64,000 bases of DNA from Pectobacterium peruviense (GCF_002847345.1 NZ_LXFV01000002.1:62001-126000), one strand, 5' to 3'; positions 30,537 through 42,685 are shown, numbered from the stretch's first letter. The notes: generated by a model from the letters alone, not told the origin. Translations and numbers: made by a program.

Positions 30537-32345
30537 ATGTTAAAACGCGTTATCGCTGCCGTATTGCTTTGCACGACCCATTTTGGGCTGCATGCCGAAA
30601 CGATTGAAAACAGCACCCGCTTCGCACTGTTGGGGGAACCCAAATATGCCGAGAATTTCAGCCATTTTGACTATGTCAATCCTGACGCCCCCAAGGGCGG
30701 CAGCATCACCCTCAGCGCACTGGGTACCTTTGACAATTTCAACCGTTTCGCGCTACGTGGCACGGCGGCGGCACGTACTGAACGTCTCTACGATTCGCTT
30801 TTCACTTCCTCTGATGACGAACCCGGCAGTTATTATCCACTCGTCGCGCTGACGACACGCCATCCGGCAGATTTCCGCTGGATTGAAATAGAGATGAACC
30901 CCAAAGCCCGCTTTCATGACGGCACCCCGATCACAGCGGCCGACGTGGCGTTCACTTACAATATGTTTATGACGCAAGGCGTGCCGCAGTTTCGCATCTA
31001 TTTTAAAGATGTTACCGCCAAGGCCGTTGCACCGCTGACCGTGCGCTTCGATTTTCCCGTGTCCGACAAAAACCGCATGTTCAGCCTGCTGACCCTGCCC
31101 ATCATGCCGGAAAAATTCTGGAAGAATCATAAGTTCAGCGAGCCGCTATCCTATCCACCACCGGCCAGTGGTCCTTACCGCATCACTGCCTATAGAACGG
31201 GGCAATATGTCACCTATTCTCGCGTGAACGATTATTGGGGTGCCGATCTACCAGTCAATAAAGGCCAGTACAATTTCGATAAAATCCGCTACGACTATTA
31301 TCTGGACGACAGCGTCGCACTCGAGGCCTTTAAAGCGGGCGCCTTCGATCTGCGTGAAGAAGGATCGCCAAAAAATTGGGCAACCCAATATCAGGGGGGC
31401 AACTTTGGGCGTGGCTACATCATTAAGCAGGATCAGGTCAATCAATCCGCTCAGGATACGCGTTGGTTAGCGTTCAATATCCAACGACCGCTGTTTCAGG
31501 ATCGTCGCGTTCGTCAGGCGTTATCTCTGGCATTTGACTTCAACTGGATGAACAAGGCGCTGTATTACAACGCCTATCAACGTACCGACAGCTATTTCCA
31601 GAATACTGAGTATGCCGCTAAAGGCGAACCCAGCGCAGAGGAACTGGCCTGGCTGACGCCACTGAAGGACAAAGTCCCCCCCGAAGTCTTTGGCATGGCC
31701 TACAAACCGCCCTCCTCCGACGGCAGCGGGTATGACCGACAAAACTGGCTTAAGGCGATCAAACTGCTGGAAGAGGCTGGCTGGGAATTGAAAGATCAGA
31801 AGCTGGTTAATCGCAAAACCGGGCAACCATTTATGTTTGAATTGCTGTTGCCAAGCGCTGGTAATTCGCAATATGTCTTACCTTTCCAGCAGAGCTTGAA
31901 AAAACTGGGCATCACCATGAACGTGCGTAACATCGACAGCACGCAGTTCAATAACCGCCTCCGTAAGCGGGATTTCGATATGCTGGCAACAGTATACAGC
32001 GCGTCTCTCTACCCCAGTGCTGACCTGCAAATTCGCTGGAGTTCGCAGTATATAGACTCAACCTACAACAGGCCGGGAGTCAGCGATCCCGCTATCGATT
32101 CGCTCATTGAAGACATCGTCAAGCATCAAGGGCAAAAAGTCCCCCTGCTGTCATTAGGCCGCGCGCTGGACAGAGTATTGACCTGGAATCAGCTCATGAT
32201 TCCGATGTGGTATTCCAACCATGACCGTTTCGCCTATTGGAACAAGTTTGCCATGCCAGCGGTACGCCCAGCCTATTCACTTGGTTTTGATGGCTGGTGG
32301 TTCGATACCAAACAGGCGGCCACGCTGCCCGCAGAGCGACGTTAA
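30537..32345 (+). CDS. yejA: Peptide ABC transporter substrate-binding protein YejA
   Basis: The periplasmic binding protein of the YejABEF importer, which takes up peptides, including microcin C, in E. coli and adds resistance to antimicrobial peptides in Salmonella and Brucella. The 602-residue SBP_bac_5-type protein begins with a signal peptide of about 20 residues (ending GLHA). It shows the family segments HPADFRWIEIEMNPKARFHD and ARFHDGTPITAADVAFTYN. It heads a four-gene operon with tight spacing. Confidence 0.95.
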   Translation: MLKRVIAAVLLCTTHFGLHAETIENSTRFALLGEPKYAENFSHFDYVNPDAPKGGSITLSALGTFDNFNRFALRGTAAARTERLYDSLFTSSDDEPGSYYPLVALTTRHPADFRWIEIEMNPKARFHDGTPITAADVAFTYNMFMTQGVPQFRIYFKDVTAKAVAPLTVRFDFPVSDKNRMFSLLTLPIMPEKFWKNHKFSEPLSYPPPASGPYRITAYRTGQYVTYSRVNDYWGADLPVNKGQYNFDKIRYDYYLDDSVALEAFKAGAFDLREEGSPKNWATQYQGGNFGRGYIIKQDQVNQSAQDTRWLAFNIQRPLFQDRRVRQALSLAFDFNWMNKALYYNAYQRTDSYFQNTEYAAKGEPSAEELAWLTPLKDKVPPEVFGMAYKPPSSDGSGYDRQNWLKAIKLLEEAGWELKDQKLVNRKTGQPFMFELLLPSAGNSQYVLPFQQSLKKLGITMNVRNIDSTQFNNRLRKRDFDMLATVYSASLYPSADLQIRWSSQYIDSTYNRPGVSDPAIDSLIEDIVKHQGQKVPLLSLGRALDRVLTWNQLMIPMWYSNHDRFAYWNKFAMPAVRPAYSLGFDGWWFDTKQAATLPAERR

Positions 32346-32354
32346 GGAATCAAA

Positions 32355-33452
32355 ATGGGAACGTATCTGTTACGCCGCCTCTTGCTGGTCATTCCAACCC
32401 TGTGGGCGATTATTACGATTAACTTCTTCATTGTACAAATTGCTCCCGGCGGCCCAGTCGATCAAGCTATCGCAGCGATCGAAATGGGACACGGCAGCGG
32501 CTATACCGCCAATAGCGGAATGGATGCAGGAATGGCGCGCACGGGCACCAGCGGCGCGCCCAATATCGAGAACGCTTACCGCGGCTCACGCGGGCTTGAC
32601 CCTGAAGTCATCGAGGAAATCACTAAACGCTATGGCTTCGATAAACCGATCCATGAGCGCTATTTTAAACTGCTGTGGGATTACGTACGCTTTGACTTCG
32701 GCGACAGCCTGTTCCGTGGTTCTTCGGTGATGCAGCTCATTAAAGAGAGCATGCCGGTTTCGATTACGCTGGGGCTGTGGAGTACGCTGATTGTCTACCT
32801 GATTTCCATTCCGCTTGGCATCAAGAAGGCCGTGAAGAACGGCACGCCGTTCGACACCTGGAGTAGCACGCTAATCATTATCGGCTATGCTATTCCCGCA
32901 TTTTTGTTTGCGATTATTTTGATTGTGCTATTCGCGGGCGGCAGTTATCTGGACTGGTTCCCGCTTCGAGGTCTGGTCTCCAGCAATTTTGACACCCTGC
33001 CGTGGTACAGCAAAATTACCGACTATTTGTGGCATATCGCGCTGCCCGTTATCGCTTCCGTGATTGGCGGTTTTGCTACCCTCACCATGCTCACCAAGAA
33101 CTCCTTTATGGATGAGATTCGCAAACAATACGTCGTGACCGCTCGCGCCAAAGGGCTGGATGAAAAAAGCATTCTCTACCGCCACGTGTTCCGTAATGCC
33201 ATGCTGCTGGTGATTGCAGGCTTCCCCGCCACCTTTATCAGCATGTTCTTCACCGGCTCGCTGCTGATTGAGGTGATGTTTTCCCTCAACGGGTTGGGTC
33301 TGTTGGGCTATGACGCAACACTGCAACGTGATTATCCCGTCATGTTCGGCACGCTGTATATCTTCACGCTGATCGGTTTATTGTTGAATATCGTCAGCGA
33401 CATAACCTATACGCTGGTTGACCCGCGTATCGATTTTGAGGGACGCCAATGA
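32355..33452 (+). CDS. yejB: Peptide ABC transporter permease YejB
   Basis: An inner-membrane permease of 365 residues with an N-terminal helix, a long periplasmic insert rich in Gly/Ser (about 40-95), and five further helices. The binding-protein-dependent transport loop [20 protein letters not shown] is present. It overlaps yejE by 4 bp (ATGA). Confidence 0.95.
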   Translation: MGTYLLRRLLLVIPTLWAIITINFFIVQIAPGGPVDQAIAAIEMGHGSGYTANSGMDAGMARTGTSGAPNIENAYRGSRGLDPEVIEEITKRYGFDKPIHERYFKLLWDYVRFDFGDSLFRGSSVMQLIKESMPVSITLGLWSTLIVYLISIPLGIKKAVKNGTPFDTWSSTLIIIGYAIPAFLFAIILIVLFAGGSYLDWFPLRGLVSSNFDTLPWYSKITDYLWHIALPVIASVIGGFATLTMLTKNSFMDEIRKQYVVTARAKGLDEKSILYRHVFRNAMLLVIAGFPATFISMFFTGSLLIEVMFSLNGLGLLGYDATLQRDYPVMFGTLYIFTLIGLLLNIVSDITYTLVDPRIDFEGRQ

Positions 33453-34474
33453 GCCGCTTAAGCCCGATTAATCAGGCGCGCTGGGCGCGTTTTAAAAGTA
33501 ATCGTCGCGGTTACTGGTCGCTGTGGATTTTCATGGTGTTGTTTATCCTCAGCCTATTTTCCGAACTGATCGCCAATGACAAACCGTTGCTGGTGAAATA
33601 TGACGGTCAGCTCTATACGCCAGTATTGATTGATCATAGTGAAAGAACGTTCGGTGGACAGTTAGATACCGCCGCTGACTTCCGTGATCCTTACATAGCC
33701 GAACGTATCAGCAGCAACGGTTGGGCTATTTGGCCACTGATTCGCTACAGCTACGACACGATAAACTATGCCACCACAGCATCCTTTCCGTCGGCACCCT
33801 CCTGGCAGAACTGGCTGGGCACGGACAGCCAGGGGAAGGACGTAGTCTCACAGGTACTTTATGGCTTCCGTATCTCACTGCTGTTCGGTCTGGCGCTCAC
33901 CATTCTGTCCAGCGTGATTGGCATTATCGTAGGGGCGACACAGGGCTATTACGGCGGACGCCTTGACCTATGGGGCCAGCGCTTCATCGAAGTCTGGTCC
34001 GGCATGCCGACGCTGTTTCTCATTATTCTGCTGTCGAGCGTGATTCAACCGGACTTCTGGTGGCTATTAGGCATTACCGTACTTTTCGGCTGGATGAGTC
34101 TGGTTGGCGTGGTTCGGGCAGAATTTTTGCGTACGCGAAACTTTGACTATATTCGCGCCGCGCAGGCAATGGGCGTCAGCGATCGTGCCATTATGTTCCG
34201 CTGCATGCTGCCAAATGCGATGGTCGCGACGCTGACCTATCTGCCCTTTATTCTCTGTGGCTCAATTACCACTCTGACATCGCTGGATTTTCTCGGCTTT
34301 GGTCTGCCGATGGGCTCACCATCATTAGGCACTTTATTGCTGGAAGGGAAAAATAACCTTCAGGCACCGTGGCTGGGTATTACCGTATTTATGGTGCTTT
34401 CCATCGTGCTTTCCTTACTCATTTTTATCGGCGAAGCGGTGCGCGACGCCTTTGACCCCAGCAAGGCGCATTAA
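33449..34474 (+). CDS. yejE: Peptide ABC transporter permease YejE
   Basis: The partner permease, 341 residues. It has an N-terminal cytoplasmic OppC-like segment and one helix, a periplasmic domain to about residue 120, and five more helices. The EAA-type loop [21 protein letters not shown] contacts the ATPase. Its start overlaps the yejB stop. Confidence 0.95.
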   Translation: MSRLSPINQARWARFKSNRRGYWSLWIFMVLFILSLFSELIANDKPLLVKYDGQLYTPVLIDHSERTFGGQLDTAADFRDPYIAERISSNGWAIWPLIRYSYDTINYATTASFPSAPSWQNWLGTDSQGKDVVSQVLYGFRISLLFGLALTILSSVIGIIVGATQGYYGGRLDLWGQRFIEVWSGMPTLFLIILLSSVIQPDFWWLLGITVLFGWMSLVGVVRAEFLRTRNFDYIRAAQAMGVSDRAIMFRCMLPNAMVATLTYLPFILCGSITTLTSLDFLGFGLPMGSPSLGTLLLEGKNNLQAPWLGITVFMVLSIVLSLLIFIGEAVRDAFDPSKAH

Positions 34475-34475
34475 T

Positions 34476-36092
34476 ATGTCCAGTTCACCTTTATTGCAGA
34501 TAGATAATCTCAGCATTGCCTTCCGCAAAGGCGATCAGGAGCAGCGTGTTGTCGACCAGCTTTCACTGGCGGTGAACGCTGGTGAGACGCTGGCGCTGGT
34601 TGGTGAGTCAGGTTCGGGGAAAAGCGTCACCGCACTATCAGTTTTACGCTTGCTCCCTTCCCCGCCCGTGGTTTATCCCGAAGGCGATATTCGCTTTGCG
34701 GGGCAATCGCTGCTGCATGCCGATGAAAAAACGCTGCGTCAGATACGCGGCAACCAAATTGCGATGATCTTTCAGGAACCGATGGTGTCGCTCAATCCCC
34801 TGCAAAGCATTGAGAAACAGCTGATTGAAGTGCTTTCGCTGCATCGGGGTATGCGTACTGAGGCCGCTCGTAGCGAAGTGATCACCTGTCTGGATCGCGT
34901 GGGTATTCGGCAGGCTAAAAGTCGATTGAATGATTTCCCACATCAGCTTTCAGGTGGAGAACGCCAGCGCGTCATGATTGCCATGGCGTTACTGACCCAA
35001 CCCGACTTACTGATTGCCGATGAGCCTACAACGGCGCTGGACGTTACCGTTCAGGCGCAAATCCTGAAATTGCTGAACGAGCTGAAGCAGGAATTGGGGA
35101 TGAGCTTACTGTTCATCACCCACGATCTGAATATCGTCCGTCAGTTAGCAGATAACGTATCGGTGATGAAGGCGGGTAAGGCCGTGGAACACAATAGCTG
35201 TCAGCAGCTTTTCAGCGCACCTCAGCATCCTTACACACGCCAATTGCTGGACGCAGAACCGTCAGGCGAGCCGCTTCCGGTAGAGGATAACGGTGAACCG
35301 CTCCTGCGGGTAGAACAACTGCACGTTTCGTTTCCTATCAAACGCGGTCTTTTGCGTCGTACCATTGACGAAAAACACGTCGTTAATAATATTAGTTTCA
35401 CCTTACGCCGCGGTGAAAGTCTGGGTCTGGTGGGGGAATCCGGTTCAGGGAAAAGCACAACTGGGTTAGCGCTACTGCGCCTGATCCAATCGCGCGGCGA
35501 TATTTGGTTTGACGGCCAGCCGTTGCAAGGGCTAACCCGTAAGCAAATGCTGCCCTTCCGTCATCGGATTCAGGTTGTCTTTCAGGATCCCAACTCCGCG
35601 TTGAACCCACGGCTGAATGTGGAACAAATTATTGCTGAAGGACTGACCGTTCATCACAAATTGAGCAAAGAGGCGCGTGAGCAACGCGTGGTGGCGGTGA
35701 TGCAGGAAGTCGGACTGGATCCCTCCACCCGCTACCGCTATCCATCCGAATTTTCCGGTGGCCAGCGCCAGCGTATCGCTATCGCTCGGGCACTGATACT
35801 GCAACCGGAACTGCTGATCCTCGATGAACCAACGTCGTCGCTGGACAGAACCGTTCAGGCGCAAATCCTGACGCTGCTGAAGTCATTACAAGAAAAGCAC
35901 AAAATCGCCTACCTGTTTATCAGCCATGATTTGCAGGTTATCCGCTCGCTATGCCATCAGGTTATTGTGTTACGACAGGGTGAAGTGGTCGAACAAGGAG
36001 AGTGTCAACAGGTATTCACGCATCCTGCCGAGCATTACACGCGGGAGTTGCTACAGTTTTCATCCGGAATGACGGAAACGCAATCGGCATAA
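34476..36092 (+). CDS. yejF: Peptide ABC transporter ATP-binding protein YejF
   Basis: A 538-residue double ATPase that drives YejBE. Domain one has Walker [14 protein letters not shown] (about 42-54) and signature [15 protein letters not shown]; domain two has [15 protein letters not shown] and [15 protein letters not shown] with [12 protein letters not shown]. The ATG at 34476, one base after the yejE stop, is preferred to an upstream in-frame start at 34452 that lies inside yejE. Confidence 0.95.
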   Translation: MSSSPLLQIDNLSIAFRKGDQEQRVVDQLSLAVNAGETLALVGESGSGKSVTALSVLRLLPSPPVVYPEGDIRFAGQSLLHADEKTLRQIRGNQIAMIFQEPMVSLNPLQSIEKQLIEVLSLHRGMRTEAARSEVITCLDRVGIRQAKSRLNDFPHQLSGGERQRVMIAMALLTQPDLLIADEPTTALDVTVQAQILKLLNELKQELGMSLLFITHDLNIVRQLADNVSVMKAGKAVEHNSCQQLFSAPQHPYTRQLLDAEPSGEPLPVEDNGEPLLRVEQLHVSFPIKRGLLRRTIDEKHVVNNISFTLRRGESLGLVGESGSGKSTTGLALLRLIQSRGDIWFDGQPLQGLTRKQMLPFRHRIQVVFQDPNSALNPRLNVEQIIAEGLTVHHKLSKEAREQRVVAVMQEVGLDPSTRYRYPSEFSGGQRQRIAIARALILQPELLILDEPTSSLDRTVQAQILTLLKSLQEKHKIAYLFISHDLQVIRSLCHQVIVLRQGEVVEQGECQQVFTHPAEHYTRELLQFSSGMTETQSA

Positions 36093-36132
36093 ACGAGGAA
36101 GTACCGCAGCGCCAGTTTGCTGACGCTGCGGT

Positions 36133-36477
36133 TTAAAAAGGGTACTGTGCCGATACGGATTCGGCGATAGCGACACCGACATTCTTCAGACGGCACATTG
36201 CCGTACTTTCATCATTGCGATGCAAAAACAGACACGGTTCGCCTTCCCATTCCAGAACGGCGCAATCAACCTGTATTTCAGACAGGGATTGATTCAGCTG
36301 GCGCATGATTTCCCATGCGATATCGCCATCATGGCTCAATAGCTTGAGACCAATCAGGTTATTGTCTTCTTCTCTGCCGCTCAGCGGAATCGGTTCAACA
36401 TTGATACCTGTAAAACCCGATAACCAGCGATAACTTTGCGGCAAACGATGAACTACCGAAAGTTGAAAACTGTCCAC
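36133..36477 (-). CDS. yejG: YejG family protein
   Basis: A 114-residue cytoplasmic protein of unknown function, conserved next to yejF in enterobacteria. It starts at GTG (36477) with GAGGGAA upstream, which gives exactly the E. coli length; the open frame upstream has no homology. Conserved segments are [26 protein letters not shown] and [13 protein letters not shown]. It is convergent with the yejABEF operon. Confidence 0.9.
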   Translation of the reverse strand: MDSFQLSVVHRLPQSYRWLSGFTGINVEPIPLSGREEDNNLIGLKLLSHDGDIAWEIMRQLNQSLSEIQVDCAVLEWEGEPCLFLHRNDESTAMCRLKNVGVAIAESVSAQYPF

Positions 36478-36819
36478 TACTCTTCCCTCAGGTAATAATT
36501 CACAAAATAGTAACATATTTATCATAGTAGCGTGTTCACACCATTCCCCGCCACTTTTCGCGAACAAAAAAACAACAAACACACCTTTTTCACATCGTGA
36601 TAGTGGCTAAAGAGCCTGATTGCAAGCGCTATTAATGCCAAATTGATCACGAATCGCTCTTCTTTTCCGGTTATATGTAACCTTTTCCATTCAACATCTC
36701 AACCATTTTTAGCCCACCCATTCACTTTTGGGTCAAATATTTTACATTAGCAAAACAAAAAGGAATTGCAGGCTATCTATCGTTATCAAATGGAAAATGC
36801 GGAAAGAGAAGAACAGATT
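36478..36819. other. Intergenic region between yejG and bcr
   Basis: AT-rich and without a recognisable gene. It should contain the yejG promoter. The bcr terminator begins at 36820. Confidence 0.5.
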
Positions 36820-36847
36820 CAGATGCAGGCACACTTACCTGCATCTG
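36820..36847 (-). terminator. Terminator-like hairpin of bcr
   Basis: A perfect 10-bp stem, CAGATGCAGG (36820-36829) and CCTGCATCTG (36838-36847), with an 8-nt loop, 15 bp beyond the bcr stop. On the minus strand it is followed by AATCTGTTCTTCTC, so the T run is loose. Confidence 0.65.
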
Positions 36848-36861
36848 AAAGAAGGGAAAAA

Positions 36862-38052
36862 TCATGACGCGGGGGAGCGATGCGCGTACAGATACAGCAG
36901 AAATGCACCAACCGAACAGAGCGCCATCGATAGCACCATCGGCCAGGCGCTGTTGAATGAAACCAGTGAGAGGACAACACCCACAATCGCACCAAGACCA
37001 AAGCGTAGCGTGCCAGCCAACGATGATGCTGTCCCTGCCATGTGAGGGAAATCATCGAGAATAACCGCCATCGCATTCGACGCGACCATCGCAATACAGC
37101 CGACAAACAGCGCTACACCGAACACCAGCGGTAGGAAGCCGAGATCGAGCAGGCAGACAATCACCAGCCATATTCCCATCACAAACTGAATGACCAGCCC
37201 GGTGCGGAACATCGCCATAGCACCCAGTCGCCGTACATTACGGCTGTTAAACAGCGTCACCACAAACAGAAAAACGACGTTCAGGGCAAAGTAATAGCCA
37301 AAATTCTGAGGCGAAACGCCATACAGATTGATATACACAAACGGCCCGGCACTCAGGAAGGAAAACATGCCGCAGAACGAAAGTCCGCTCGCCACCATAT
37401 AGCTAAACACGCGCTTGTGGCGGAAAAGTATGGCGAAATTTCCGATGGTGGTACGTAGATGAAATTTCTGTCGCTTCGCTGGCGGTAAGGTTTCTTTGAT
37501 AAAAAAGAAAATCAGCGCTGATGCCAAAAAAGCCGCGGCAGAGATCGTCCAGAAAATGGAATGCCAGCTAAACCACAGCAAGAGCCAGCCACCGGCAATC
37601 GGTGCAATTAAGGGGGCAACCGTCATCACCAGCACGACAAACGACATCATGCGAGAAAAATCATCCCGCGAGAACATATCGCGCATCAGAGCATTAATAA
37701 CGACCGCAGCAGCAGCGGCAGAAACACCGTGCAGAAAACGCATATAGATCAGTTGCTCTACCGTTTGCGCCAGCGCACAGGCCACGCCTGCGAACGCAAA
37801 AACCAGCGTGCCGCCGAGAATAACAGGTTTGCGCCCCAAACTATCCGCCATCGGACCGTAGAACATCTGACCGATAGCAAAACCCAGCACATAGGTGCTG
37901 AGCGTCATTTGGACATGCCCGTCCCCTACGCCAAACTCGTTGGCAATGGTCGGTAACGCAGGTAAATACATATCGATAGCTAACGGCATTAGCATCGAAA
38001 TCAGGCCAAGAATAAAAATCAGCCCGAGATGAGAAGAACGGCGTAATTGCAC
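36862..38052 (-). CDS. bcr: Bicyclomycin resistance-type multidrug exporter Bcr
   Basis: A 12-helix major-facilitator drug/proton antiporter of the inner membrane, 396 residues as in E. coli. Family motif [16 protein letters not shown] (motif A) lies near residues 66-81. Conserved stretches include [14 protein letters not shown] [13 protein letters not shown] and [20 protein letters not shown]. It lies 41 bp after rsuA on the same strand, matching E. coli order. Confidence 0.95.
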   Translation of the reverse strand: MQLRRSSHLGLIFILGLISMLMPLAIDMYLPALPTIANEFGVGDGHVQMTLSTYVLGFAIGQMFYGPMADSLGRKPVILGGTLVFAFAGVACALAQTVEQLIYMRFLHGVSAAAAAVVINALMRDMFSRDDFSRMMSFVVLVMTVAPLIAPIAGGWLLLWFSWHSIFWTISAAAFLASALIFFFIKETLPPAKRQKFHLRTTIGNFAILFRHKRVFSYMVASGLSFCGMFSFLSAGPFVYINLYGVSPQNFGYYFALNVVFLFVVTLFNSRNVRRLGAMAMFRTGLVIQFVMGIWLVIVCLLDLGFLPLVFGVALFVGCIAMVASNAMAVILDDFPHMAGTASSLAGTLRFGLGAIVGVVLSLVSFNSAWPMVLSMALCSVGAFLLYLYAHRSPAS

Positions 38053-38093
38053 TAACTAACTCCAGATTAGAAATAAGGTCGTTCTGAACGGTA

Positions 38094-38789
38094 TTATTTT
38101 ACGCTGGCGACCTCTTCAGCATTTAACTCCCGGAATTCCCCCGGTTCCAGCTCGCTATCCAGACAGATGTCACCGATACGCTCGCGGTGTAGCTCCACAA
38201 CGCGATTTCCCACCGCCGCAAACATCCTTTTCACCTGATGATAACGACCTTCGCTAATCGTCAGTCGCACGACATGATCCGTTATCTTCTCAAGCGTAGC
38301 GGGTTTAGTAAGATTCTTCTCGTTATGCAGTTGTACGCCCACCGTAAATTGCGCTGCGGTGTCCTCGGCCAGCGGCAGTTCCAACGTCACCAGATAGGTT
38401 TTTTCACACTCATGTTTAGGTGAAGTAATACGGTGCGACCATTTTCCATCGTCAGTTAACAGCACCAATCCCGTGGTATCGATATCCAAACGCCCGGCCG
38501 CATGCAGCTTGTACGCCACCGGCACATCCATAAAATAAAGAATGGTCGGATGATCGGGATCGTCCGTTGAACAGACGTAGCCCTGAGGCTTATTCAACAT
38601 GAAATAACGTGGGCCGTTTTGCTGTTTCAACGGGTTACCATCAAATTCAACGTTATGCTCGGGGGATAGCTTGAACGCACCGCTTTTTACCACTTCACCA
38701 TCTACGGTAACACGCTGTGCGTGGAGCTCGCGCGCCACCAGTGAACGACTAATTTCCAACTGCTGGGATAAAAATTTGTCCAATCGCAT
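38094..38789 (-). CDS. rsuA: 16S rRNA pseudouridine(516) synthase RsuA
   Basis: Makes pseudouridine 516 in 16S rRNA. A 231-residue protein with an N-terminal S4 RNA-binding domain ([17 protein letters not shown]) and a catalytic domain with the Asp in [31 protein letters not shown] near the end is another family landmark. The length equals E. coli RsuA. Confidence 0.96.
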   Translation of the reverse strand: MRLDKFLSQQLEISRSLVARELHAQRVTVDGEVVKSGAFKLSPEHNVEFDGNPLKQQNGPRYFMLNKPQGYVCSTDDPDHPTILYFMDVPVAYKLHAAGRLDIDTTGLVLLTDDGKWSHRITSPKHECEKTYLVTLELPLAEDTAAQFTVGVQLHNEKNLTKPATLEKITDHVVRLTISEGRYHQVKRMFAAVGNRVVELHRERIGDICLDSELEPGEFRELNAEEVASVK

Positions 38790-39014
38790 TAAAACTGACT
38801 ACCTATTTAAAAGAACTGCCGGTCTCAAATCGTGAGGCCCTAAATTGTGAGGAGGATAGTATAACGGGGCTTTGTCCGCCCGTCCTGCAATTCACTGCCT
38901 GTGAGTTGCTCTTTTTAGCCGACCGTCAACTTGAACGCCCCTTGCTTATCCCTCGCACTGGGTATTATCAACAGGCATAATAAGGGCAATTTTTTACATT
39001 TTAAGGACAACCCT

Positions 39015-39254
39015 ATGTCATCTATTCACGGTCATGAAGTTTTGCAAATGATGATCGCGTCCGGTGAATCATTTACCACCGAACAGCTGGTTACCACCAT
39101 AGAAACCCGCTTCGGCAGCGCAGCACGTTTTCATACCTGCTCCGCCGAAAACATGACGGCGTCAATGCTGGTGCAATTTCTGTCTGAACGCGGGAAATTT
39201 ATTCCACACGATGCTGGTTTCACCACCAGCGCCAGTAAAATCTGCCAGCACTAG
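39015..39254 (+). CDS. YecH-like metal-binding protein (DUF2492)
   Basis: A 79-residue protein starting at 39015 with AAGGAC 6 nt upstream. The opening [12 protein letters not shown] and the core [12 protein letters not shown] are the pattern of E. coli YecH, with further Cys/His residues (SASKICQH) at the end that suggest metal binding. It is two bases before radD and likely co-transcribed. In E. coli yecH is elsewhere, so the pairing is not the E. coli one. Confidence 0.88.
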   Translation: MSSIHGHEVLQMMIASGESFTTEQLVTTIETRFGSAARFHTCSAENMTASMLVQFLSERGKFIPHDAGFTTSASKICQH

Positions 39255-39256
39255 CG

Positions 39257-41017
39257 ATGTCATTCACACTACGGCCTTACCAGCGTGAGGCTGTTTCTGC
39301 CACACTCGACTATTTCCGGCGACATACCCAACCTGCCGTCATCGTCTTGCCTACCGGTGCAGGGAAAAGTCTGGTGATCGCCGAACTGGCGCGGCTTGCT
39401 CGTGGACGTGTTCTGGTGCTCGCGCACGTCAAGGAACTGGTCGCGCAAAACCACGCCAAATACTGCGCCTGGGATTTGGACGCGGATATCTTCGCCGCAG
39501 GACTGCAACAGCGCGAAAGTCAGGGAAAAGTAGTCTTTGGCAGCGTGCAATCCGTCGCACGAAACCTCGACCAGTTTGATAACGCTTTCTCCCTGCTGAT
39601 CATCGATGAATGCCACCGTATTAGCGACGACGATAACAGCCAATATCAACAAATCATCCAGCATCTGCAAAAGACGAATCCACAGCTGCGGCTGCTCGGC
39701 CTGACTGCAACGCCCTATCGCCTTGGCAAAGGCTGGATATATCAGTATCACTATCACGGCATGATGCGCGGCGACGAGCGTTGTTTGTTCCGCGACTGCA
39801 TCTATGAACTACCACTGCGCTATATGATCAAGCATGGTTTTCTGGTGCCGCCAGATCGGCTGGATATGCCGGTGGTGCAATATGATTTCAGTAAACTGGT
39901 CGCCCGCAGCAACGGGCTATTTAGCGAAGCAGATCTGAATCTCGAACTCAAACGCCAGCAACGCATCACGCCCCACATCATCAGCCAGGTTGTCGATTAT
40001 GCACAAACGCGGCGCGGCGTGATGATTTTTGCGTCCACCGTCGAGCATGCCAAAGAAATTGCAGCGCTATTGCCCGCAGGTCAGGCCGCGCTGGTCAGCG
40101 CCGATACGCCACCAGCCGAGCGTGATGCGTTGATTGATGCCTTTAAGCAGCAGTCATTGCGATACCTGGTCAACGTAGCGGTCTTAACAACTGGTTTCGA
40201 CGCACCACATGTCGACCTTATTGCCATTCTACGACCAACGGAGTCCGTGAGTCTCTATCAGCAAATTGTCGGGCGCGGTTTACGTTTATATCCCGGAAAA
40301 ACAGACTGTCTGATACTAGATTACGCGGGTAACCCACACGACCTCTACACACCAGAAGTCGGTAACAGCAAACCCCATGCTGGTAGCCAGCCCGTGCAGG
40401 TTTTCTGCCCAGAGTGCGGCTTTGCCAATCTGTTCTGGGGAAAAACCACCCCGGACGGCGATATCATCGAACACTATGGCCGCCGCTGTCAGGGCTGGGA
40501 AATGACGGAAAGCGGCCAACGCCAACAGTGTGATTTCCGCTTTCGGTTTAAAGTCTGCCCACACTGCGGGGCAGAAAACGACATTGCCGCGCGGCGCTGC
40601 CACCAGTGTGACGAGGTATTAGTCGATCCCGATGACATGTTGAAAGCCGCGCTGAAACTGAAAGATTCGCTGGTTTTTCGCTGTAGCGGCATGAGCTTCG
40701 AACGAGGGCAGGATGCAAAAGGTGAGTGGCTAAAAATCACCTACCACGATGAAGACGGTGCCGAAGTGAGTGAACGTTTTCGCCTGCATTCCACCGCACA
40801 ACGCCACGTTTTCCTGCAACAATTTTTACGTGTTCACCAGCGCGCACCGGGAACGCCGTTTAACTGGCAGAATGCCGCCGACGTCATCGCACAACAGGAC
40901 GTATTACGCGCACCCGACTTTGTCGTCGCTCGTAAAAACGGGAAATTCTGGCAAATACGCGAAAAGCTCTTTGATTATCAGGGACGCTTTCGCCGCGCCA
41001 ATGAGCTCCGCGGCTAA
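39257..41017 (+). CDS. radD: DNA repair helicase-like ATPase RadD (YejH)
   Basis: A 586-residue superfamily 2 ATPase involved in double-strand-break repair together with RecA and SSB. Walker A is [11 protein letters not shown] (about 31-41) and motif II is [10 protein letters not shown]. The helicase C-terminal domain ends with [14 protein letters not shown] zinc region with [14 protein letters not shown] and [18 protein letters not shown] follows near 385-455. Homologous to E. coli YejH across its length. Confidence 0.95.
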   Translation: MSFTLRPYQREAVSATLDYFRRHTQPAVIVLPTGAGKSLVIAELARLARGRVLVLAHVKELVAQNHAKYCAWDLDADIFAAGLQQRESQGKVVFGSVQSVARNLDQFDNAFSLLIIDECHRISDDDNSQYQQIIQHLQKTNPQLRLLGLTATPYRLGKGWIYQYHYHGMMRGDERCLFRDCIYELPLRYMIKHGFLVPPDRLDMPVVQYDFSKLVARSNGLFSEADLNLELKRQQRITPHIISQVVDYAQTRRGVMIFASTVEHAKEIAALLPAGQAALVSADTPPAERDALIDAFKQQSLRYLVNVAVLTTGFDAPHVDLIAILRPTESVSLYQQIVGRGLRLYPGKTDCLILDYAGNPHDLYTPEVGNSKPHAGSQPVQVFCPECGFANLFWGKTTPDGDIIEHYGRRCQGWEMTESGQRQQCDFRFRFKVCPHCGAENDIAARRCHQCDEVLVDPDDMLKAALKLKDSLVFRCSGMSFERGQDAKGEWLKITYHDEDGAEVSERFRLHSTAQRHVFLQQFLRVHQRAPGTPFNWQNAADVIAQQDVLRAPDFVVARKNGKFWQIREKLFDYQGRFRRANELRG

Positions 41018-41152
41018 GTAATGTTGGGATTCATTTGCCCACGAAGCCATATTCCGCTAGAATTTAGCCCGCTTTTGTTCGCAAAAGCTGAATAACCCAA
41101 CCTGCTGCTGGGTCGCCTGTAGCAGGATTACTTTATATAAGTAGAGAAGAAA

Positions 41153-41437
41153 ATGATTACTATCAAAGCAGAAGCACGTCAAGATCAGGGTAAGGGTGCG
41201 AGCCGCCGCCTGCGTTCCGCTGGTAAATTCCCAGCCATCGTTTACGGTGGTTCAGAAGCACCAGTATCTATCGAACTGGAACACGATTCAGTAAAAAACC
41301 AAGAAGTGAAAGAAGGCTTCTACGGTGAAACACTGATCCTGTCTATCGATGGCAAAGAAGTTCAAGTTAAAGTTCAGGCTGTACAACGTCACGTTTACAA
41401 GCCTAAACTGACTCATATCGACTTCGTTCGCGTTTAG
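41153..41437 (+). CDS. rplY: Large ribosomal subunit protein bL25
   Basis: Binds 5S rRNA in the 50S subunit. The 94-residue protein equals E. coli L25 in length. It has the RNA-binding stretch [20 protein letters not shown] and the end [12 protein letters not shown]. It has its own upstream region after radD and a strong terminator. Confidence 0.97.
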   Translation: MITIKAEARQDQGKGASRRLRSAGKFPAIVYGGSEAPVSIELEHDSVKNQEVKEGFYGETLILSIDGKEVQVKVQAVQRHVYKPKLTHIDFVRV

Positions 41438-41476
41438 TTTGCGCTGAAGTCGTTTTCCGGGACGCCGGGAAAGAAG

Positions 41477-41496
41477 AACGCCGCTTATGCGGCGTT
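41477..41496 (+). terminator. Rho-independent terminator of rplY
   Basis: AACGCCGC (41477-41484) and GCGGCGTT (41489-41496) around a TTAT loop, followed by a run of T. Confidence 0.93.
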
Positions 41497-41536
41497 TTTT
41501 TTATAAAAATTTATTCATTCACAAAGGAATGTGAAC

Positions 41537-42685
41537 ATGTCTCGAGATATCTCTCAGCGACTTCTCGCTATCGATGCTCTACGCGGTCTGGTGATGGTAC
41601 TTATGCTACTAGATCATGTGCGAGAAACCTTTTATTTGCACCTGCAACTCGCCGATCCCATTGATGTCACCAGCACCGATCCTATGCTATTCATCAACCG
41701 CACGCTGGCGCACCTGTGTGCTCCCGTGTTTGTCTTTTTAACCGGGCTCTCTGCGGCACTTTATCATCGGAAAGTACAAGATCGTCGGCAAACTACCCTC
41801 TTCCTGTTCCAACGCGGCTTAATTCTCATTCTTCTTGAAGTCACGTTGATCAACTTTGCGTGGACGTTCCAATTCCCACCGCAGGTCATCTATTTGCAGG
41901 TGATTTGGGCAATTGGCATGAGTATGCTCGCTCTCAGCGCGCTGATCTGGCTACCTGCCAGTCTGGTTTTCCTATTGGGAATTGTTATCGTGGGTGGACA
42001 TAATCTGCTGGACCCTCTGCATGCTTCAGCAGGTTCCATTTGGTCCATTCCCTGGGCAGTTCTGCACGATCGCGGTTGGATAGCAATCAGCGAAACGTTC
42101 CGTATGCGTACTTCATATCCGGTACTTCCCTGGATTGGTGTCATTTCACTTGGCTACGCGGCAGGAGCACTATACCGAAAAGACATCTTTCCACTTCAGC
42201 GCCAGAAAGTCTTGCTCGTGCTCGCCGGAATCACATTAACGCTGTTTTTCATACTACGTAGCATCAATCTGTATGGCGATAAACCCTGGCAGCAGAGTGA
42301 AACCATCACACAGACACTCATGAGCTATTTCAACATCACGAAATACCCGCCGTCGCTGCTGTTCCTCTGCCTGACGCTTGGCATCGGGTTTGGCCTGCTC
42401 GCCCTATTTGAGCGTCAGCAACAAAAGCGCTGGCTTGTTATATTGGCGAGTTTCGGTGCCGCACCGATGTTTTTCTACCTATTGCATCTTTATGTTTTAA
42501 AAGGCATGTATTTAACCGCTGTTGCGATCTGGGGGAAAAATCAAGGTGAATGGTTCGGCTTTTCCGCCGTTTGGCAATTGTGGGCTTGTACCTTGGTCCT
42601 GATGGTCGTGTTATTTTCGCCTGTTCGTGCGTTTGCCCGTTTAAAGGCTCGCCGCAGAGACATCCGCTGGCTCAAATACTTCTAA
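41537..42685 (+). CDS. Heparan-alpha-glucosaminide N-acetyltransferase-like membrane protein (DUF1624)
   Basis: A 382-residue polytopic inner-membrane protein with about ten helices. The start ISQRLLAIDALRGLVMVLML with HVRETF and the later PVFVFLTGLSA segment match the HGSNAT/DUF1624 acyltransferase-type fold. Such proteins are thought to move acyl groups onto sugars or envelope polymers, but the substrate here is unknown. The ATG at 41537 has AAAGGA 8 nt upstream; a GTG two codons earlier sits too close to it. It stands between rplY and yejK, where E. coli has no gene. Confidence 0.85.
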   Translation: MSRDISQRLLAIDALRGLVMVLMLLDHVRETFYLHLQLADPIDVTSTDPMLFINRTLAHLCAPVFVFLTGLSAALYHRKVQDRRQTTLFLFQRGLILILLEVTLINFAWTFQFPPQVIYLQVIWAIGMSMLALSALIWLPASLVFLLGIVIVGGHNLLDPLHASAGSIWSIPWAVLHDRGWIAISETFRMRTSYPVLPWIGVISLGYAAGALYRKDIFPLQRQKVLLVLAGITLTLFFILRSINLYGDKPWQQSETITQTLMSYFNITKYPPSLLFLCLTLGIGFGLLALFERQQQKRWLVILASFGAAPMFFYLLHLYVLKGMYLTAVAIWGKNQGEWFGFSAVWQLWACTLVLMVVLFSPVRAFARLKARRRDIRWLKYF

